Assembly (NCBI RefSeq): GCF_052857255.1
Contig: NW_027526701.1
Span: 62,001-126,000, forward strand
Reading direction: 5' to 3'
DNA from: Amblyomma americanum
Taxonomy: Eukaryota > Arthropoda > Arachnida > Ixodida > Ixodidae
DNA length: 64,000 nucleotides
The notes under the pieces are model-generated. The model saw nothing but the letters and a program-made list of their open reading frames with translations. It searched no databases and was not told where the DNA came from. Below are positions 35,475 to 49,300 of this stretch, piece after piece. The number at the start of each line of letters is the position of its first letter. Position 1 is the stretch's first letter. The position numbers were made by a program, and so were the translations under genes.

Positions 35475-38321
35475 GTATTCGTGCTTAGTTCAACGAAACA
35501 AGCTGTTTTAGACCGAAACGAGGTAAATCTGAACACATCGGTTTTACAAGTGTCCCTGTGACACGCGTCAAAACTTTTTTTCTTATAACTGCGCGAAAAG
35601 CATGTATTCTTGCTTAATGCAGCGAAACAAGCTCTTTTAGACCGAAACGAGCTAAATCCCAACACATCGGTTTCACAAGTGTTCCTCTGATACGCGTCAA
35701 AACTTTTTCTCTTGTAACCGCGCGAAAAGCACGTATTCTTGCTTAATACCGCGAAACAAGTTGTTTTTGACCGAAACGAGCTAAATCTGAACACATCGGT
35801 TTTACAAGTGTCCCTGTGACACGCGTCATAACTTTTTCTTTTATACCTGCGCGAAAAGCATGTATTCGTGCTTAATACAGCGAAACAAGCTATTTTAGAC
35901 CGAAACGAGCTAAATCTGAACACATCGGTTTTTACAAGTGTTCCTCTGATACGCGTCAAAATTTTTTTCTTTTATAACTGCGCGAAAAGCATGTATTCGT
36001 GCTTAGTTCAACGAAACAAGCTGTTTTAGACCGAAACGAGGTAAATCTGAACACATCGGTTTTACAAGTGTCCCTGTGACACGCGTCAAAACTTTTTCTC
36101 TTATAACTGCGCGAAAAGCAAGTATTCTTGCTTAATACAGCGAAACAAGCTGTTTTAGACCGAAACGAGTTAAATCACAACACATCGGTTTTACAAGTGT
36201 TCCTCTGATACGGGTCTAAACTTTTTCTCTTATAACTGCGCGAAAGGCATGTATTCTTGCTTAATACAACGAAACAAGCTGTTTTAGACCGAAACGAGCT
36301 AGATCTGAACACATCGGTTTTACAAGTGTCCCTGTGACACACGTCAAAACTTTTTCTCTTGTAACTGCGCGAAAAGCACGTATTCTTGCTTAATACAGCG
36401 AAACAAGTTGTTTTAGACCAAAACGAGCTAAATCACAACACATCGGTTTTCAAGTGTTCCTCTGATACGCGTCAAAACTTTTTTCTCTTATAACTGCGCG
36501 AAAAGCATGTATTCGTGCTTAATACAATGAAACAAGTTGTTTTAAACCGAAACGAGCTTAATCTGAACACATCGGTTTTACAAGTGTCCCTGTGACACGC
36601 GTCAAAACTTTTTCTCTTATAACTGCGCGAAAAGCATGTATTCTTGCTTAATACAGCGAAACAAGCTGTTTTAGACCGAAACGAGCTAAATAACAACACA
36701 TCGGTCTTACAAGTGTTCCTCTGATACGCGTCAAAACTTTTTCTCTTATAACTGCGCGAAAAGCATGTATTCTTGCTTAATACAACGAAACAAGCTGTTT
36801 TAGACCGAAACGAGCTAAATCACAACACATAGGTTTTACAAGTGTTCCTCTGATACGCGTCTAAACTTTTTCTCCTATAACTGCGCGAAAAGCATGTATT
36901 CGTGCTTAATACAACGAAACAAGCTGTTTTAGACCGAAACGAGGTAAATCACAACACATTGGTTTTACAAGTGTCCCTGTGACACGCGTCAAAACTTTTT
37001 CTCTTATAACTGCGCGAAAAGCATGTATTCTTGCTTAATACAGCGAAACAAGCTGTTTTAGACCGAAACGAGCTAAATCACAACACATCGGTTTTTACAA
37101 GTGTTCCTCTGATACGCGTCAAAACTTTTTTCTTTTATAACTGCGCGAAAAGCATGTATTCGTGCTTAGTTCAACGAAACAAGCTGTTTTAGACCGAAAC
37201 GAGGTAAATCTGAACACATCGGTTTTACAAGTGTCCCTGTGACACGCGTCAAAACTTTTTTTCTTATAACTGCGCGAAAAGCATGTATTCTTGCTTAATG
37301 CAGCGAAACAAGCTCTTTTAGACCGAAACGAGCTAAATCCCAACACATCGGTTTCACAAGTGTTCCTCTGATACGCGTCAAAACTTTTTCTCTTGTAACC
37401 GCGCGAAAAGCACGTATTCTTGCTTAATACCGCGAAACAAGTTGTTTTTGACCGAAACGAGCTAAATCTGAACACATCGGTTTTACAAGTGTCCCTGTGA
37501 CACGCGTCATAACTTTTTCTTTTATACCTGCGCGAAAAGCATGTATTCGTGCTTAATACAGCGAAACAAGCTATTTTAGACCGAAACGAGCTAAATCTGA
37601 ACACATCGGTTTTTACAAGTGTTCCTCTGATACGCGTCAAAATTTTTTTCTTTTATAACTGCGCGAAAAGCATGTATTCGTGCTTAGTTCAACGAAACAA
37701 GCTGTTTTAGACCGAAACGAGGTAAATCTGAACACATCGGTTTTACAAGTGTCCCTGTGACACGCGTCAAAACTTTTTCTCTTATAACTGCGCGAAAAGC
37801 AAGTATTCTTGCTTAATACAGCGAAACAAGCTGTTTTAGACCGAAACGAGTTAAATCACAACACATCGGTTTTACAAGTGTTCCTCTGATACGGGTCTAA
37901 ACTTTTTCTCTTATAACTGCGCGAAAGGCATGTATTCTTGCTTAATACAACGAAACAAGCTGTTTTAGACCGAAACGAGCTAGATCTGAACACATCGGTT
38001 TTACAAGTGTCCCTGTGACACACGTCAAAACTTTTTCTCTTGTAACTGCGCGAAAAGCACGTATTCTTGCTTAATACAGCGAAACAAGTTGTTTTAGACC
38101 AAAACGAGCTAAATCACAACACATCGGTTTTCAAGTGTTCCTCTGATACGCGTCAAAACTTTTTTCTCTTATAACTGCGCGAAAAGCATGTATTCGTGCT
38201 TAATACAATGAAACAAGTTGTTTTAAACCGAAACGAGCTTAATCTGAACACATCGGTTTTACAAGTGTCCCTGTGACACGCGTCAAAACTTTTTCTCTTA
38301 TAACTGCGCGAAAAGCATGTA
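35465..38321 (+). repeat. Tandem-like 1,681-bp HOR (13-mer), two copies
   Basis: About 35,465-36,640 matches 37,146-38,321. Shared rarities: AATGCAGCG, AAGCTCTTTTAG, GTTTCACAAGTG, TTAATACCGCG, TTGTTTTTGACC, GTCATAACTTTTTC, AAGCTATTTTAG and ATCGGTTTTCAAGTG with two bases lost. The segment between the copies (about 36,640-37,145) carries GTCTTAC and ACATAGG monomers from block D. Confidence 0.85.
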
Positions 38322-38960
38322 TTCTTGCTTAATTCAGCGAAACAAGCTGTTTTAGACCGAAACGAGCTAAATCACAACACATCGGTTTTACAAGTGTCCC
38401 TATGACACGCGTCAAAACTTTTTCTCTTATAACTGCGCGAAAAGCATGTATTCTTGCTTAATACAGCGAAACAAGCTGTTTTAGACCGAAACGAGCTAAA
38501 TCACAACACATCGGTTTTACAAGTGTTCCTCTGATACGCGTCTAAACTTTTTCTCTTATAACTGCGCGAAAAGCATGTATTCGTGCTTAATACAACGAAA
38601 CAAGCTGTTTTACACCAAAACGAGCTAGATCTGAACACATCGGTTTTACAAGTGTCCTTGTGACACGCGTCAAAAATTTTTCTCTTGTAACTGCGCGAAA
38701 AGCACGTATTCTTGCTTAATACAACGCAACAAGCTGTTTTAGACCGAAACGAGCTAAATCTGAAAACATCGGTTTTACAAGTGTCCCTGGGACACGCGTC
38801 AAAACTTTTTCTCTTATAACTGCGCGAAAAGCATGTATTCTTGCTTAATACAGCGAAACAAGCTGTTTTAGACCGAAACGAGCTAAATCACAACACATCG
38901 GTTTTACAAGTGTTCCTCTGATACGCGTCAAAACTTTTTCTCTTATAACTGCGCGAAAAG
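37895..38960 (+). repeat. HOR block copied at 40,218-41,283 (2,323-bp offset)
   Basis: Offset 2,323 bp (18 monomers), fixed by TCAAGTGTTC at 38,131 and 40,454. Shared rarities: GTCCCTATGACAC, GTCCTTGTGACAC with GTCAAAAATTTTT, ACAACGCAACAAG, CTGAAAACATCGG and GTCCCTGGGACAC. The right copy has AACTGCGGGAAAAG near 40,757 and GTATTCTTTCTTAATAC near 41,160. Confidence 0.84.
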
Positions 38961-40879
38961 CATGTATTCGTGCTTAGTTCAACGAAACAAGCTGTTTTAG
39001 ACCGAAACGAGGTAAATCTGAACACATCGGTTTTACAAGTGTCCCTGTGACACGCGTCAAAACTTTTTCTCTTATAACTGCGCGAAAAGCATGTATTCTT
39101 GCTTAATACAGCGAAACAAGCTGTTTTAGACCGAAACGAGCTAAATCACAACACATCGGTCTTACAAGTGTTCCTCTGATACGCGTCAAAACGTTTTCTC
39201 TTATAACTGCGCGAAAAGCATGTATTCTTGCTTAATACAACGAAACAAGCTGTTTTAGACCGAAACGAGCTAAATCACAACACATAGGCTTAACAAGTGT
39301 TCCTCTGATACGCGTCTAAACTTTTTCTCCTATAACTGCGCGAAAAGCATGTATTCGTGCTTAATACAACGAAACAAGCTGTTTTAGACCGAAACGAGCT
39401 AAATCACAACACATTGGTTTTACAAGTGTTCCTCTGATACGCGTCAAAATTTTTTTCTTTTATAACTGCGCGAAAAGCATGTATTCGTGCTTAGTTCAAC
39501 GAAACAAGCTGTTTTAGACCGAAACGAGCTAAATCACAACACATCGGTTTTTACAAGTGTTCCTCTGATACGCGTCAAAACTTTTTTCTTTTATAACTGC
39601 GCGAAAAGCATGTATTCGTGCTTAGTTCAACGAAACAAGCTCTTTTAGACCGAAACGAGCTAAATCCCAACACATCGGTTTTACAAGTGTTCCTCTGATA
39701 CGCGTCAAAACTTTTTCTCTTGTAACCGCGCGAAAAGCACGTATTCTTGCTTAATACCGCGAAACAAGTTGTTTTTGACCGAAACGAGCTAAATCTGAAC
39801 ACATCGGTTTTACAAGTGTCCCTGTGACACGCGTCAAAACTTTTTCTTTTATACCTGCGCGAAAAGCAAGTATTCTTGCTTAATACAGCGAAACAAGCTG
39901 TTTTAGACCGAAACGAGTTAAATCACAACACATCGGTTTTACAAGTGTTCCTCTGATACGGGTCTAAACTTTTACTCTTATAACTGCGCGAAAGGCATGT
40001 ATTCGTGCTTAATACAACGAAACAAGCTGTTTTAGACCGAAACGAGCTAAATCTGAACACCGGTTTTACAAGTGTCCCTGTGACACGCGTCAAAACTTTT
40101 TCTCTTATAACTGCGCGACAAGCATGTATTCTTGCTTAATACAGCGAAACAAGCTGTTTTAGACCCAAACGAGTTAAATCACAACACATCGGTTTTACAA
40201 GTGTTCCTCTGATACGCGTCTAAACTTTTTCTCTTATAACTGCGCGAAAGGCATGTATTCTTGCTTAATACAACGAAACAAGCTGTTTTAGACCGAAACG
40301 AGCTAGATCTGAACACATCGGTTTTACAAGTGTCCCTGTGACACACGTCAAAACTTTTTCTCTTGTAACTGCGCGAAAAGCACGTATTCTTGCTTAATAC
40401 AGCGAAACAAGTTGTTTTAGACCAAAACGAGCTAAATCACAACACATCGGTTTTCAAGTGTTCCTCTGATACGCGTCAAAACTTTTTTCTCTTATAACTG
40501 CGCGAAAAGCATGTATTCGTGCTTAATACAATGAAACAAGTTGTTTTAAACCGAAACGAGCTTAATCTGAACACATCGGTTTTACAAGTGTCCCTGTGAC
40601 ACGCGTCAAAACTTTTTCTCTTATAACTGCGCGAAAAGCATGTATTCTTGCTTAATTCAGCGAAACAAGCTGTTTTAGACCGAAACGAGCTAAATCACAA
40701 CACATCGGTTTTACAAGTGTCCCTATGACACGCGTCAAACTTTTTCTCTTATAACTGCGGGAAAAGCATGTATTCTTGCTTAATACAGCGAAACAAGCTG
40801 TTTTAGACCGAAACGAGCTAAATCACAACACATCGGTTTTACAAGTGTTCCTCTGATACGCGTCTAAACTTTTTCTCTT

Positions 40880-43800
40880 ATAACTGCGCGAAAAGCATGT
40901 ATTCGTGCTTAATACAACGAAACAAGCTGTTTTACACCAAAACGAGCTAGATCTGAACACATCGGTTTTACAAGTGTCCTTGTGACACGCGTCAAAAATT
41001 TTTTTCTTGTAACTGCGCGAAAAGCACGTATTCTTGCTTAATACAACGCAACAAGCTGTTTTAGACCGAAACGAGCTAAATCTGAAAACATCGGTTTTAC
41101 AAGTGTCCCTGGGACACGCGTCAAAACTTTTTCTCTTATAACTGCGCGAAAAGCATGTATTCTTTCTTAATACAGCGAAACAAGCTGTTTTAGACCGAAA
41201 CGAGCTAAATCACAACACATCGGTTTTACAAGTGTTCCTCTGATACGCGTCAAAACTTTTTCTCTTATAACTGCGCGAAAAGCATGTATTCTTGCTTAAT
41301 ACAACGAAACAAGCTGTTTTAGACCGAAACGAGCTAAATCACAACACATCGGTTTTACAAGTGTTCCTCTGATAGGTGTCTAAACTTTTTCTCTTATAAC
41401 TGCGCGAAAAGCATGTATTCGTGCTTAATACGGCGAAACAAGCTGTTTTAGACCGAAACGAGCTAAATCTGAACACATCGGTTTTACAAGTGTTCCTGTG
41501 ACACGCGTCAAAACGTTTTCCCTTATAACTGCGCGAAAAGCATGTATTCTTGCTTAATACAGCGAAACAAGCTGTTTTAGACCGAAACGAGGTAAATCTG
41601 AACACATTAGTTTTACAAGTGTTCCTCTGATACGCGTCAAAACTTTTTCTCTGATAACTGCATGAAAAGAATGTATTCTTGCTTAATACAACGAAACAAG
41701 CTGTTTTAGACTGAAACGAGATAAATCACAACACATCGGTTTTACAAGTGTTCCTCTGATACGCGTCAAAACTTTTTTCTCTTATAACTGCGCGAAAAGC
41801 ATGTATTCGTGCTTAGTCTAAAGAAACAAGCCGTTTTAGACCGAAACGGGGTAAATCTGAACACATCGGTTTTACAAGTGTCCCTGTGACACGCCTTTAA
41901 CACTTTTTCTCTTATAACTGCGCGAAAAGCATGTATTCTTGCTTAATACAGCGAAACAAGCTGTTTTAGACCGAAACGAGCTAAATCACAACACATCGGT
42001 TTTACAAGTGTCCCTGTGACACGCGTCAAAACTTTTTCTCTTATAACTGCGCGAAAAGCATGTATTCTTGCTTAATACAGCGAAACAAGCTGTTTTAGAC
42101 CGAAACGAGCTAAATCACAACACATCGGTTTTACAAGTGTTCCTCTGATACGCGTCAAAACTTTTTTCTCTTATAACTGCGCGAAAAGCATGTATTCGTG
42201 CTTAGTTCAACGAAACAAGCTGTTTTAGACCGAAACGAGGTAAATCTGAACACATCGGTTTTACAAGTGTCCCTGTGACACGCGTCAAAACTTTTTCTCC
42301 TATAACTGCGCGAAAAGCATGTATTCTTGCTTAATACAGCGAAACAAGCTGTTTTAGACCGAAACGAGCTAAATCACAACACATCGGTTTTACAAGTGTT
42401 CCTCTGATACGCGTCAAAACTTTTTCTCTTATAACTGCGCGAAAAGCATGTATTCTTGCTTAATACAACGAAACAAGCTGTTTTAGACCGAAACGAGCTA
42501 AATCACAACACATCGGTTTTACAAGTGTTCCTCTGATATGCGTCTAACCTTTTTCTCTTATAACTGCGCGAAAAGCATGTATTCGTGCTTAATACAACGA
42601 AACAAGCTGTTTTACACCAAAACGAGCTAGATCTGAACACATCGGTTTTACAAGTGTCCCTGTGACACGCGTCAAAAATTTTTCTCTTGTAACTGCGCGA
42701 AAAGCAAGTATTCTTGCCTAATACAACGAAACAAGCTGTTTTAGACCGAAACGAGCTAAATCTGAACACATCGGTTTTACTAGTGTCCCTGTGACACGCG
42801 TCACAACCTTTTCTCTTATAAATGCGCGAAAAGCAAGTATTCTTGCTTAATACAGCGAAACAAGCTGTTTTAGACCGAAACGAGTTAAATCACAACACAT
42901 CGGTTTTACAAGTGTTCCTCTGATACGCGTCTAAACTTTTTCTCTTATAACTGCGCGAAAGGCATGTATTCGTGCTTAATACAACGAAACAAGCTGTTTT
43001 AGACCGAAACGAGCTAAATCTGAACACCGGTTTTACAAGTGTCCCTGTGACACGCGTCAAAACTTTTTCTCTTATAACTGCGCGACAAGCATGTATTCTT
43101 GCTTAATACAGCGAAACAAGCTGTTTTAGACCCAAACGAGTTAAATCACAACACATCGGTTTTACAAGTGTTCCTCTGATACGCGTCTAAACTTTTTCTC
43201 TTATAACTGCGCGAAAAGCATGTATTCGTGCTTAATACAGCGAAACAAGCTGTTTTAGACCGAAACGAGCTAAATCGCAACACATCGGTTTTACAAGTGT
43301 TCCTCTGATACGCGTCAAAACTTTTTTCTCTTATAACTGCGCGAAAAGCATGTATTCGTGCTTAGTTCAACGAAACAAGCTGTTTTAGACCGAAACGAGG
43401 TAAATCTGAGCACATCGGTTTCACAAGTGTCCCTGTGACACGCGTCAAAACTTTTTCTCTTATAACTGCGCGAAAAGCACGTATTCTTGCTTAATACAGC
43501 GAAACAAGCTGTTTTAGACCGAAACGAGGTAAATTTGAACACATCGGTTTTACAAGTGTCCCTGTGACACGCGTCAAAACTTTTTCTCTTAAAACTGCGC
43601 GAAAAGCATGTATTCTTGCTTAATACAGCGAAACAAGCTGTTTTAGACCGAAACGAGCTAAATCACAACACATCGGTTTTACAAGTGTTCCTCTGATACG
43701 CGTCAAAACTTTTTCTCTTATAACTGCGCGAAAAGCATGTATTCGTGCTTAATACAACGAAACAAGCTGTTTTACACCAAAACGAGCTAGATCTGCACAC

Positions 43801-44465
43801 ATCGGTTTTACAAGTGTCCCTGTGACACGCGTCAAAAATTTTTCTCTTGTAACTGCGCGAAAAGCATGTATTCTTGCTTAATACAGCGAAACAAGCTGTT
43901 TTAGACCGAAACGAGCTAAATCACAACACATCGGTTTTACAAGTGTTCCTCTGATACGCGTCAAAACTTTTTCTCTTATAACTGCGCGAAAAGCATGTAT
44001 TCTTGCTTAATACAACGAAACAAGCTGTTTTAGACCGAAACGAGCTAAATCACAACACATCGGTTTTACAAGTGTTCCTCTGATACGCGTCTAAACTTTT
44101 TCTCTTATAACTGCGCGAAAAGCATGTATTCGTGCTTAATACAACGAAACAAGCTGTTTTACACCAAAACGAGCTAGATCTGAACATATCGGTTTTACAA
44201 GTGTCCCTGTGACACGCGTCAAAAATTTTTCTCTTGTAACTGCGCGAAAAGCACGTATTCTTGCTTAATACAACGAAACAAGCTGTTTTAGACCGAAACG
44301 AGCTAAATCTGAACTAATCGGTTTTACAAGTGTCCCTGTGACACGCGTCAAAACTTTTTCTCTTATAACTGCGCGAAAAGCATGTATTCTTGCCTAATAC
44401 AGCGAAACAAGCTGTTTTAGACCGAAACGAGCTAAATCACAACACATCGGTTTTACAAGTGTTCC
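40880..44465 (+). repeat. Long HOR block E, copy 1 (16,923-bp offset)
   Basis: About 3.6 kb matches 57,803-61,388 with no net indel across 16,923 bp. By eye I found on the order of a dozen or two substitutions, so identity is above 99%. Markers in order: GTCCTTGTGAC, ACAACGCAAC, GTCCCTGGGACAC, ATAGGTGTCTAAAC, ACATTAGTTTTAC, CTGCATGAAAAGAATG, TTAGTCTAAAG, ACGCCTTTAACAC, GATATGCGTCTAACC, AACACCGG, ATCGCAACAC, TTAAAACTGCG and CTGAACTAATCGG. Confidence 0.88.
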
Positions 44466-46395
44466 TCTGATACGCGTCAAAACTTTTTTCTCTTATAACT
44501 GCGCGAAAAGCATGTATTCGTGCTTAGTTCAACGAAACAAGCTGTTTTAGACCGAAACGAGCTAAATCTGAACACATCGGTTTTACAAGTGTCTCTGTGA
44601 CACGCGTCAAAACTTTTTCTCTTATAACTGCGCGAAAAGCATGTATTCGTGCTTAATACGACGAAACAAGCTGTTTTAGACCGAAACGAGCTAAATCTGA
44701 ACACATCGGTTTTACAAGTGTTCCTGTGACACGCGTCAAAACTTTTTCTCTTATAACTGCGCGAAAAGCATGTATTCTTGCTTAATACAACGAAACAAGC
44801 TGTTTTAGACCGAAACGAGCTAAATCACAACACATTGGTTTACAAGTGTCCCTGTGACACGCGTCAAAACTTTTTCTCTTATAACTGCGCGAAAAGCATG
44901 TATTCTTGCTTAATACAGCGAAACAAGCTGTTTTAGACCGAAACGAGCTAAATCACAACACATCGGTTTTTACAAGTGTTCCTCTGATACGCGTCAAAAT
45001 TTTTTTCTTTTATAACTGCGCGAAAAGCATGTATTCGTGCTTAGTTCAACGAAACAAGCTGTTTTAGACCGAAACGAGGTAAATCTGAACACATCGGTTT
45101 TACAAGTGTCCCTGTGACACGCGTCAAAACTTTTTCTCTTATAACTGCGCGAAAAGCATGTATTCTTGCTTAATGCAGCGAAACAAGCTCTTTTAGACCG
45201 AAACGAGCTAAATCCCAACACATCGGTTTTACAAGTGTTCCTCTGATACGCGTCAAAACTTTTTCTCTTGTAACCGCGCGAAAAGCACGTATTCTTGCTT
45301 AATACAGCGAAACAAGTTGTTTTTGACCGAAACGAGCTAAATCTGAACACATCGGTTTTACAAGTGTCCCAGGGAGTGACACGCGTCAAAACTTTTTCTT
45401 TTATACCTGCGCGAAAAGCATGTATTCGTGTTTAATACAGCGAAACAAGCTGTTTTAGACCGAAACGAGCTAAATCTGAACACATCGGTTTTACTAGTGT
45501 CCCTGTGACACGCGTCAAAACCTTTTCTCTTATAACTGCGCGAAAAGCAAGTATTCTTGCTTAATACAGCGAAACAAGCTGTTTTAGACCGAAACGAGTT
45601 AAATCACAACACATCGGTTTTACAAGTGTTCCTCTGATACGGGTCTAAACTTTTTCTCTTATAACTGCGCGAAAGGCATGTATTCGTGCTTAATACAACG
45701 AAACAAGCTGTTTTAGACCGAAACGAGCTAAATCTGAACACCGGTTTTACAAGTGTCCCTGTGACACACGTCAAAACTTTTTCTCTTGTAACTGCGCGAA
45801 AAGCACGTATTCTTGCTTAATACAGCGAAACAAGTTGTTTTAGACCAAAACGAGCTAAATCACAACACATCGGTTTTCAAGTGTTCCTCTGATACGCGTC
45901 AAAACTTTTTTCTCTTATAACTGCGCGAAAAGCATGTATTCGTGCTTAATACAATGAAACAAGTTGTTTTAAACCGAAACGAGCTTAATCTGAACACATC
46001 GGTTTTACAAGTGTCCCTGTGACACGCGTCAAAACTTTTTCTCTTATAACTGCGCGAAAAGCATGTATTCTTGCTTAATACAGCGAAACAAGCTGTTTTA
46101 GACCGAAACGAGCTAAATCACAACACAACGGTTTTACAAGTGTTCCTCTGATACGCGTCAAAACTTTTTTCTCTTATAACTGCGCGAAAAGCATGTATTC
46201 GTGCTTAGTTCAACGAAACAAGTTGTTTTAGACCGAAACGGGGTAAATCTGAACACATCGGTTTTACAAGTGTCCCTGTGACACGCGTCAAAACTTTTTC
46301 TCTTATAACTGCGCGAAAAGCATGTATTCTTGCTTAATACAGCGAAACAAGCTGTTTTAGACCGAAACGAGCTAAATCACAACACATCGGTTTTA
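43130..46395 (+). repeat. Long HOR block F, copy 1 (10,464-bp offset)
   Basis: About 3.3 kb matches 53,594-56,859 and overlaps the end of block E. Shared rarities: GAGCACATCGGTTTCAC, TTAAAACTGCG, CTGAACTAATCGG, ACATTGGTTTACAAG, CAAAATTTTTTTCTTTT, GTGTCCCAGGGAGTG, ACGGGTCTAAAC, GGTTTTCAAGTG and CACAACGGTTTTAC. They part near 46,395 and 56,860, where the right copy gains three extra monomers. Confidence 0.87.
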
Positions 46396-49300
46396 CAAGT
46401 GTTCCTCTGATACGCGTCAAAACTTTTTCTCTTATAACTACGCGAAAAGCATGTATTCTTGCTTAATACAACGAAACAAGCTGTTTTAGACCGAAACGAG
46501 CTAAATCACAACACATCGGTTTTACAAGTGTTCTTCTGATACGCGTCTAAACTTTTTCTCTTATAACTGCGCGAAAAGCATGTATTCGTGCTTAATACAA
46601 CGAAACAAGCTGTTTTACACCAAAACGAGCTAGATCTGAACACATCGGTTTTACAAGTGTCCTTGTGACACGCGTCAAAAATTTTTCTCTTGTAACTGCG
46701 CGAAAAGCACGTATTCTTGCTTAATACAACGCAACAAGCTGTTTTAGACCGAAACGAGCTAAATCTGAACACATCGGTTTTACAAGTGTCCCTGGGACAC
46801 GCGTAAAAACTTTTTCTCTTATAACTGCGCGAAAAGCATGTATTCTTGCTTAATACAGCGAAACAAGCTGTTTTAGACCGAAACGAGCTAAATCACAACA
46901 CATCGGTTTTACAAGTGTTCCTCTGATACGCGTCAAAACTTTTTCTCTTATAACTGCGCGAAAAGCATGTATTCGTGCTTAATACAACGAAACAAGCTGT
47001 TTTACACCAAAACGAGCTAGATCTGAACACATCGGTTTTACAAGTGTCCTTGTGACACGCGTCAAAAATTTTTCTCTTGTAACTGCGCGAAAAGCACGTA
47101 TTCTTGCTTAATACAACGCAACAAGCTGTTTTAGACCGAAACGAGCTAAATCTGAAAACATCGGTTTTACAAGTGTCCCTGGGACACGCGTCAAAACTTT
47201 TTCTCTTATAACTGCGCGAAAAGCATGTATTCTTGCTTAATACAGCGAAACAAGCTGTTTTAGACCGAAACGAGCTAAATCACAACACATCGGTTTTACA
47301 AGTGTTCCTCTGATAGGTGTCTAAACTTTTTCTCTTATAACTGCGCGAAAAGCATGTATTCGTGCTTAATACGACGAAACAAGCTGTTTTAGACCGAAAC
47401 GAGCTAAATCTGAACACATCGGTTTTACAAGTGTTCCTGTGACACGCGTCAAAACTTTTTCCCTTATAACTGCGCGAAAAGCATGTATTCTTGCTTAATA
47501 CAGCGAAACAAGCTGTTTTAGACCGAAACCAGGTAAATCTGAACACATTAGTTTTACAAGTGTTCCTCTGATACGCGTCAAAACTTTTTCTCTGATAACT
47601 GCATGAAAAGAATGTATTCTTGCTTAATACAACGAAACAAGCTGTTTTAGACTGAAACGAGCTAAATCACAACACATCGGTTTTACAAGTGTTCCTCTGA
47701 TACGCGTCAAAACTTTTTTCTCTTATAACTGCGCGAAAAGCATGTATTCGTGCTTAGTCTAAAGAAACAAGCCGTTTTAGACCGAAACGGGGTAAATCTG
47801 AACACATCGGTTTTACAAGTGTCCCTGTGACACGCCTTTAACACTTTTTCTCTTATAACTGCGCGAAAAGCATGTATTCTTGCTTAATACAGCGAAACAA
47901 GCTGTTTTAGACCGAAACGAGCTAAATCACAACACATCGGTTTTACAAGTGTCCCTGTGACACGCGTCAAAACTTTTTCTCTTATAACTGCGCGAAAAGC
48001 ATGTATTCTTGCTTAATACAGCGAAACAAGCTGTTTTAGACCGAAACGAGCTAAATCACAACACATCGGTTTTACAAGTGTTCCTCTGATACGCGTCAAA
48101 ATTTTTTTCTTTTATAACTGCGCGAAAAGCATGTATTCGTGCTTAGTTCAACGAAACAAGCTGTTTTAAACCGAAACGAGGTAAATCTGAACACATCGGT
48201 TTTACAAGTGTCCCTGTGACACGCGTCAAAACTTTTTCTCTTATAACTGCGCGAAAAGCATGTATTCTTGCTTAATGCAGCGAAACAAGCTCTTTTAGAC
48301 CGAAACGAGCTAAATCCCAACACATCGGTTTTACAAGTGTTCCTCTGATACGCGTCAAAACTTTTTCTCTTGTAACCGCGCGAAAAGCACGTATTCTTGC
48401 TTAATACAGCGAAACAAGTTGTTTTTGACCGAAACGAGCTAAATCTGAACACATCGGTTTTACAAGTGTCCCAGGGAGTGACACGCGTCAAAACTTTTTC
48501 TTTTATACCTGCGCGAAAAGCATGTATTCGTGCTTAATACAGCGAAACAAGCTGTTTTAGACCGAAACGAGCTAAATCTGAACACATCGGTTTTACTAGT
48601 GTCCCTGTGACACGCGTCAAAACCTTTTCTCTTATAACTGCGCGAAAAGCAAGTATTCTTGCTTAATACAGCGAAACAAGCTGTTTTAGACCGAAACGAG
48701 TTAAATCACAACACATCGGTTTTACAAGTGTTCCTCTGATACGGGTCTAAACTTTTTCTCTTATAACTGCGCGAAAGGCATGTATTCGTGCTTAATACAA
48801 CGAAACAAGCTGTTTTAGACCGAAACGAGCTAAATCTGAACACCGGTTTTACAAGTGTCCCTGTGACACACGTCAAAACTTTTTCTCTTGTAACTGCGCG
48901 AAAAGCACGTATTCTTGCTTAATACAGCGAAACAAGCTGTTTTAGACCGAAACGAGCTAAATCTGAACACCGGTTTTACAAGTGTCCCTGTGACACACGT
49001 CAAAACTTTTTCTCTTGTAACTGCGCGAAAAGCACGTATTCTTGCTTAATACAGCGAAACAAGTTGTTTTAGACCAAAACGAGCTAAATCACAACACATC
49101 GGTTTTCAAGTGTTCCTCTGATACGCGTCAAAACTTTTTTCTCTTATAACTGCGCGAAAAGCATGTATTCGTGCTTAATACAATGAAACAAGTTGTTTTA
49201 AACCGAAACGAGCTTATTCTGAACACATCGGTTTTACAAGTGTCCCTGTGACACGCGTCAAAACTTTTTCTCTTATAACTGCGCGAAAAGCATGTATTCT

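Noticed and set aside
35399..35959. The longest open frame (186 codons, minus strand) and the many 60-170-codon frames on both strands as possible genes
   Set aside because: All are the satellite monomer translated in different frames, with a 43-residue period. Starts and stops sit at monomer variants, no frame spans more than a few monomers, and overlapping frames on the other strand exist for the same DNA.
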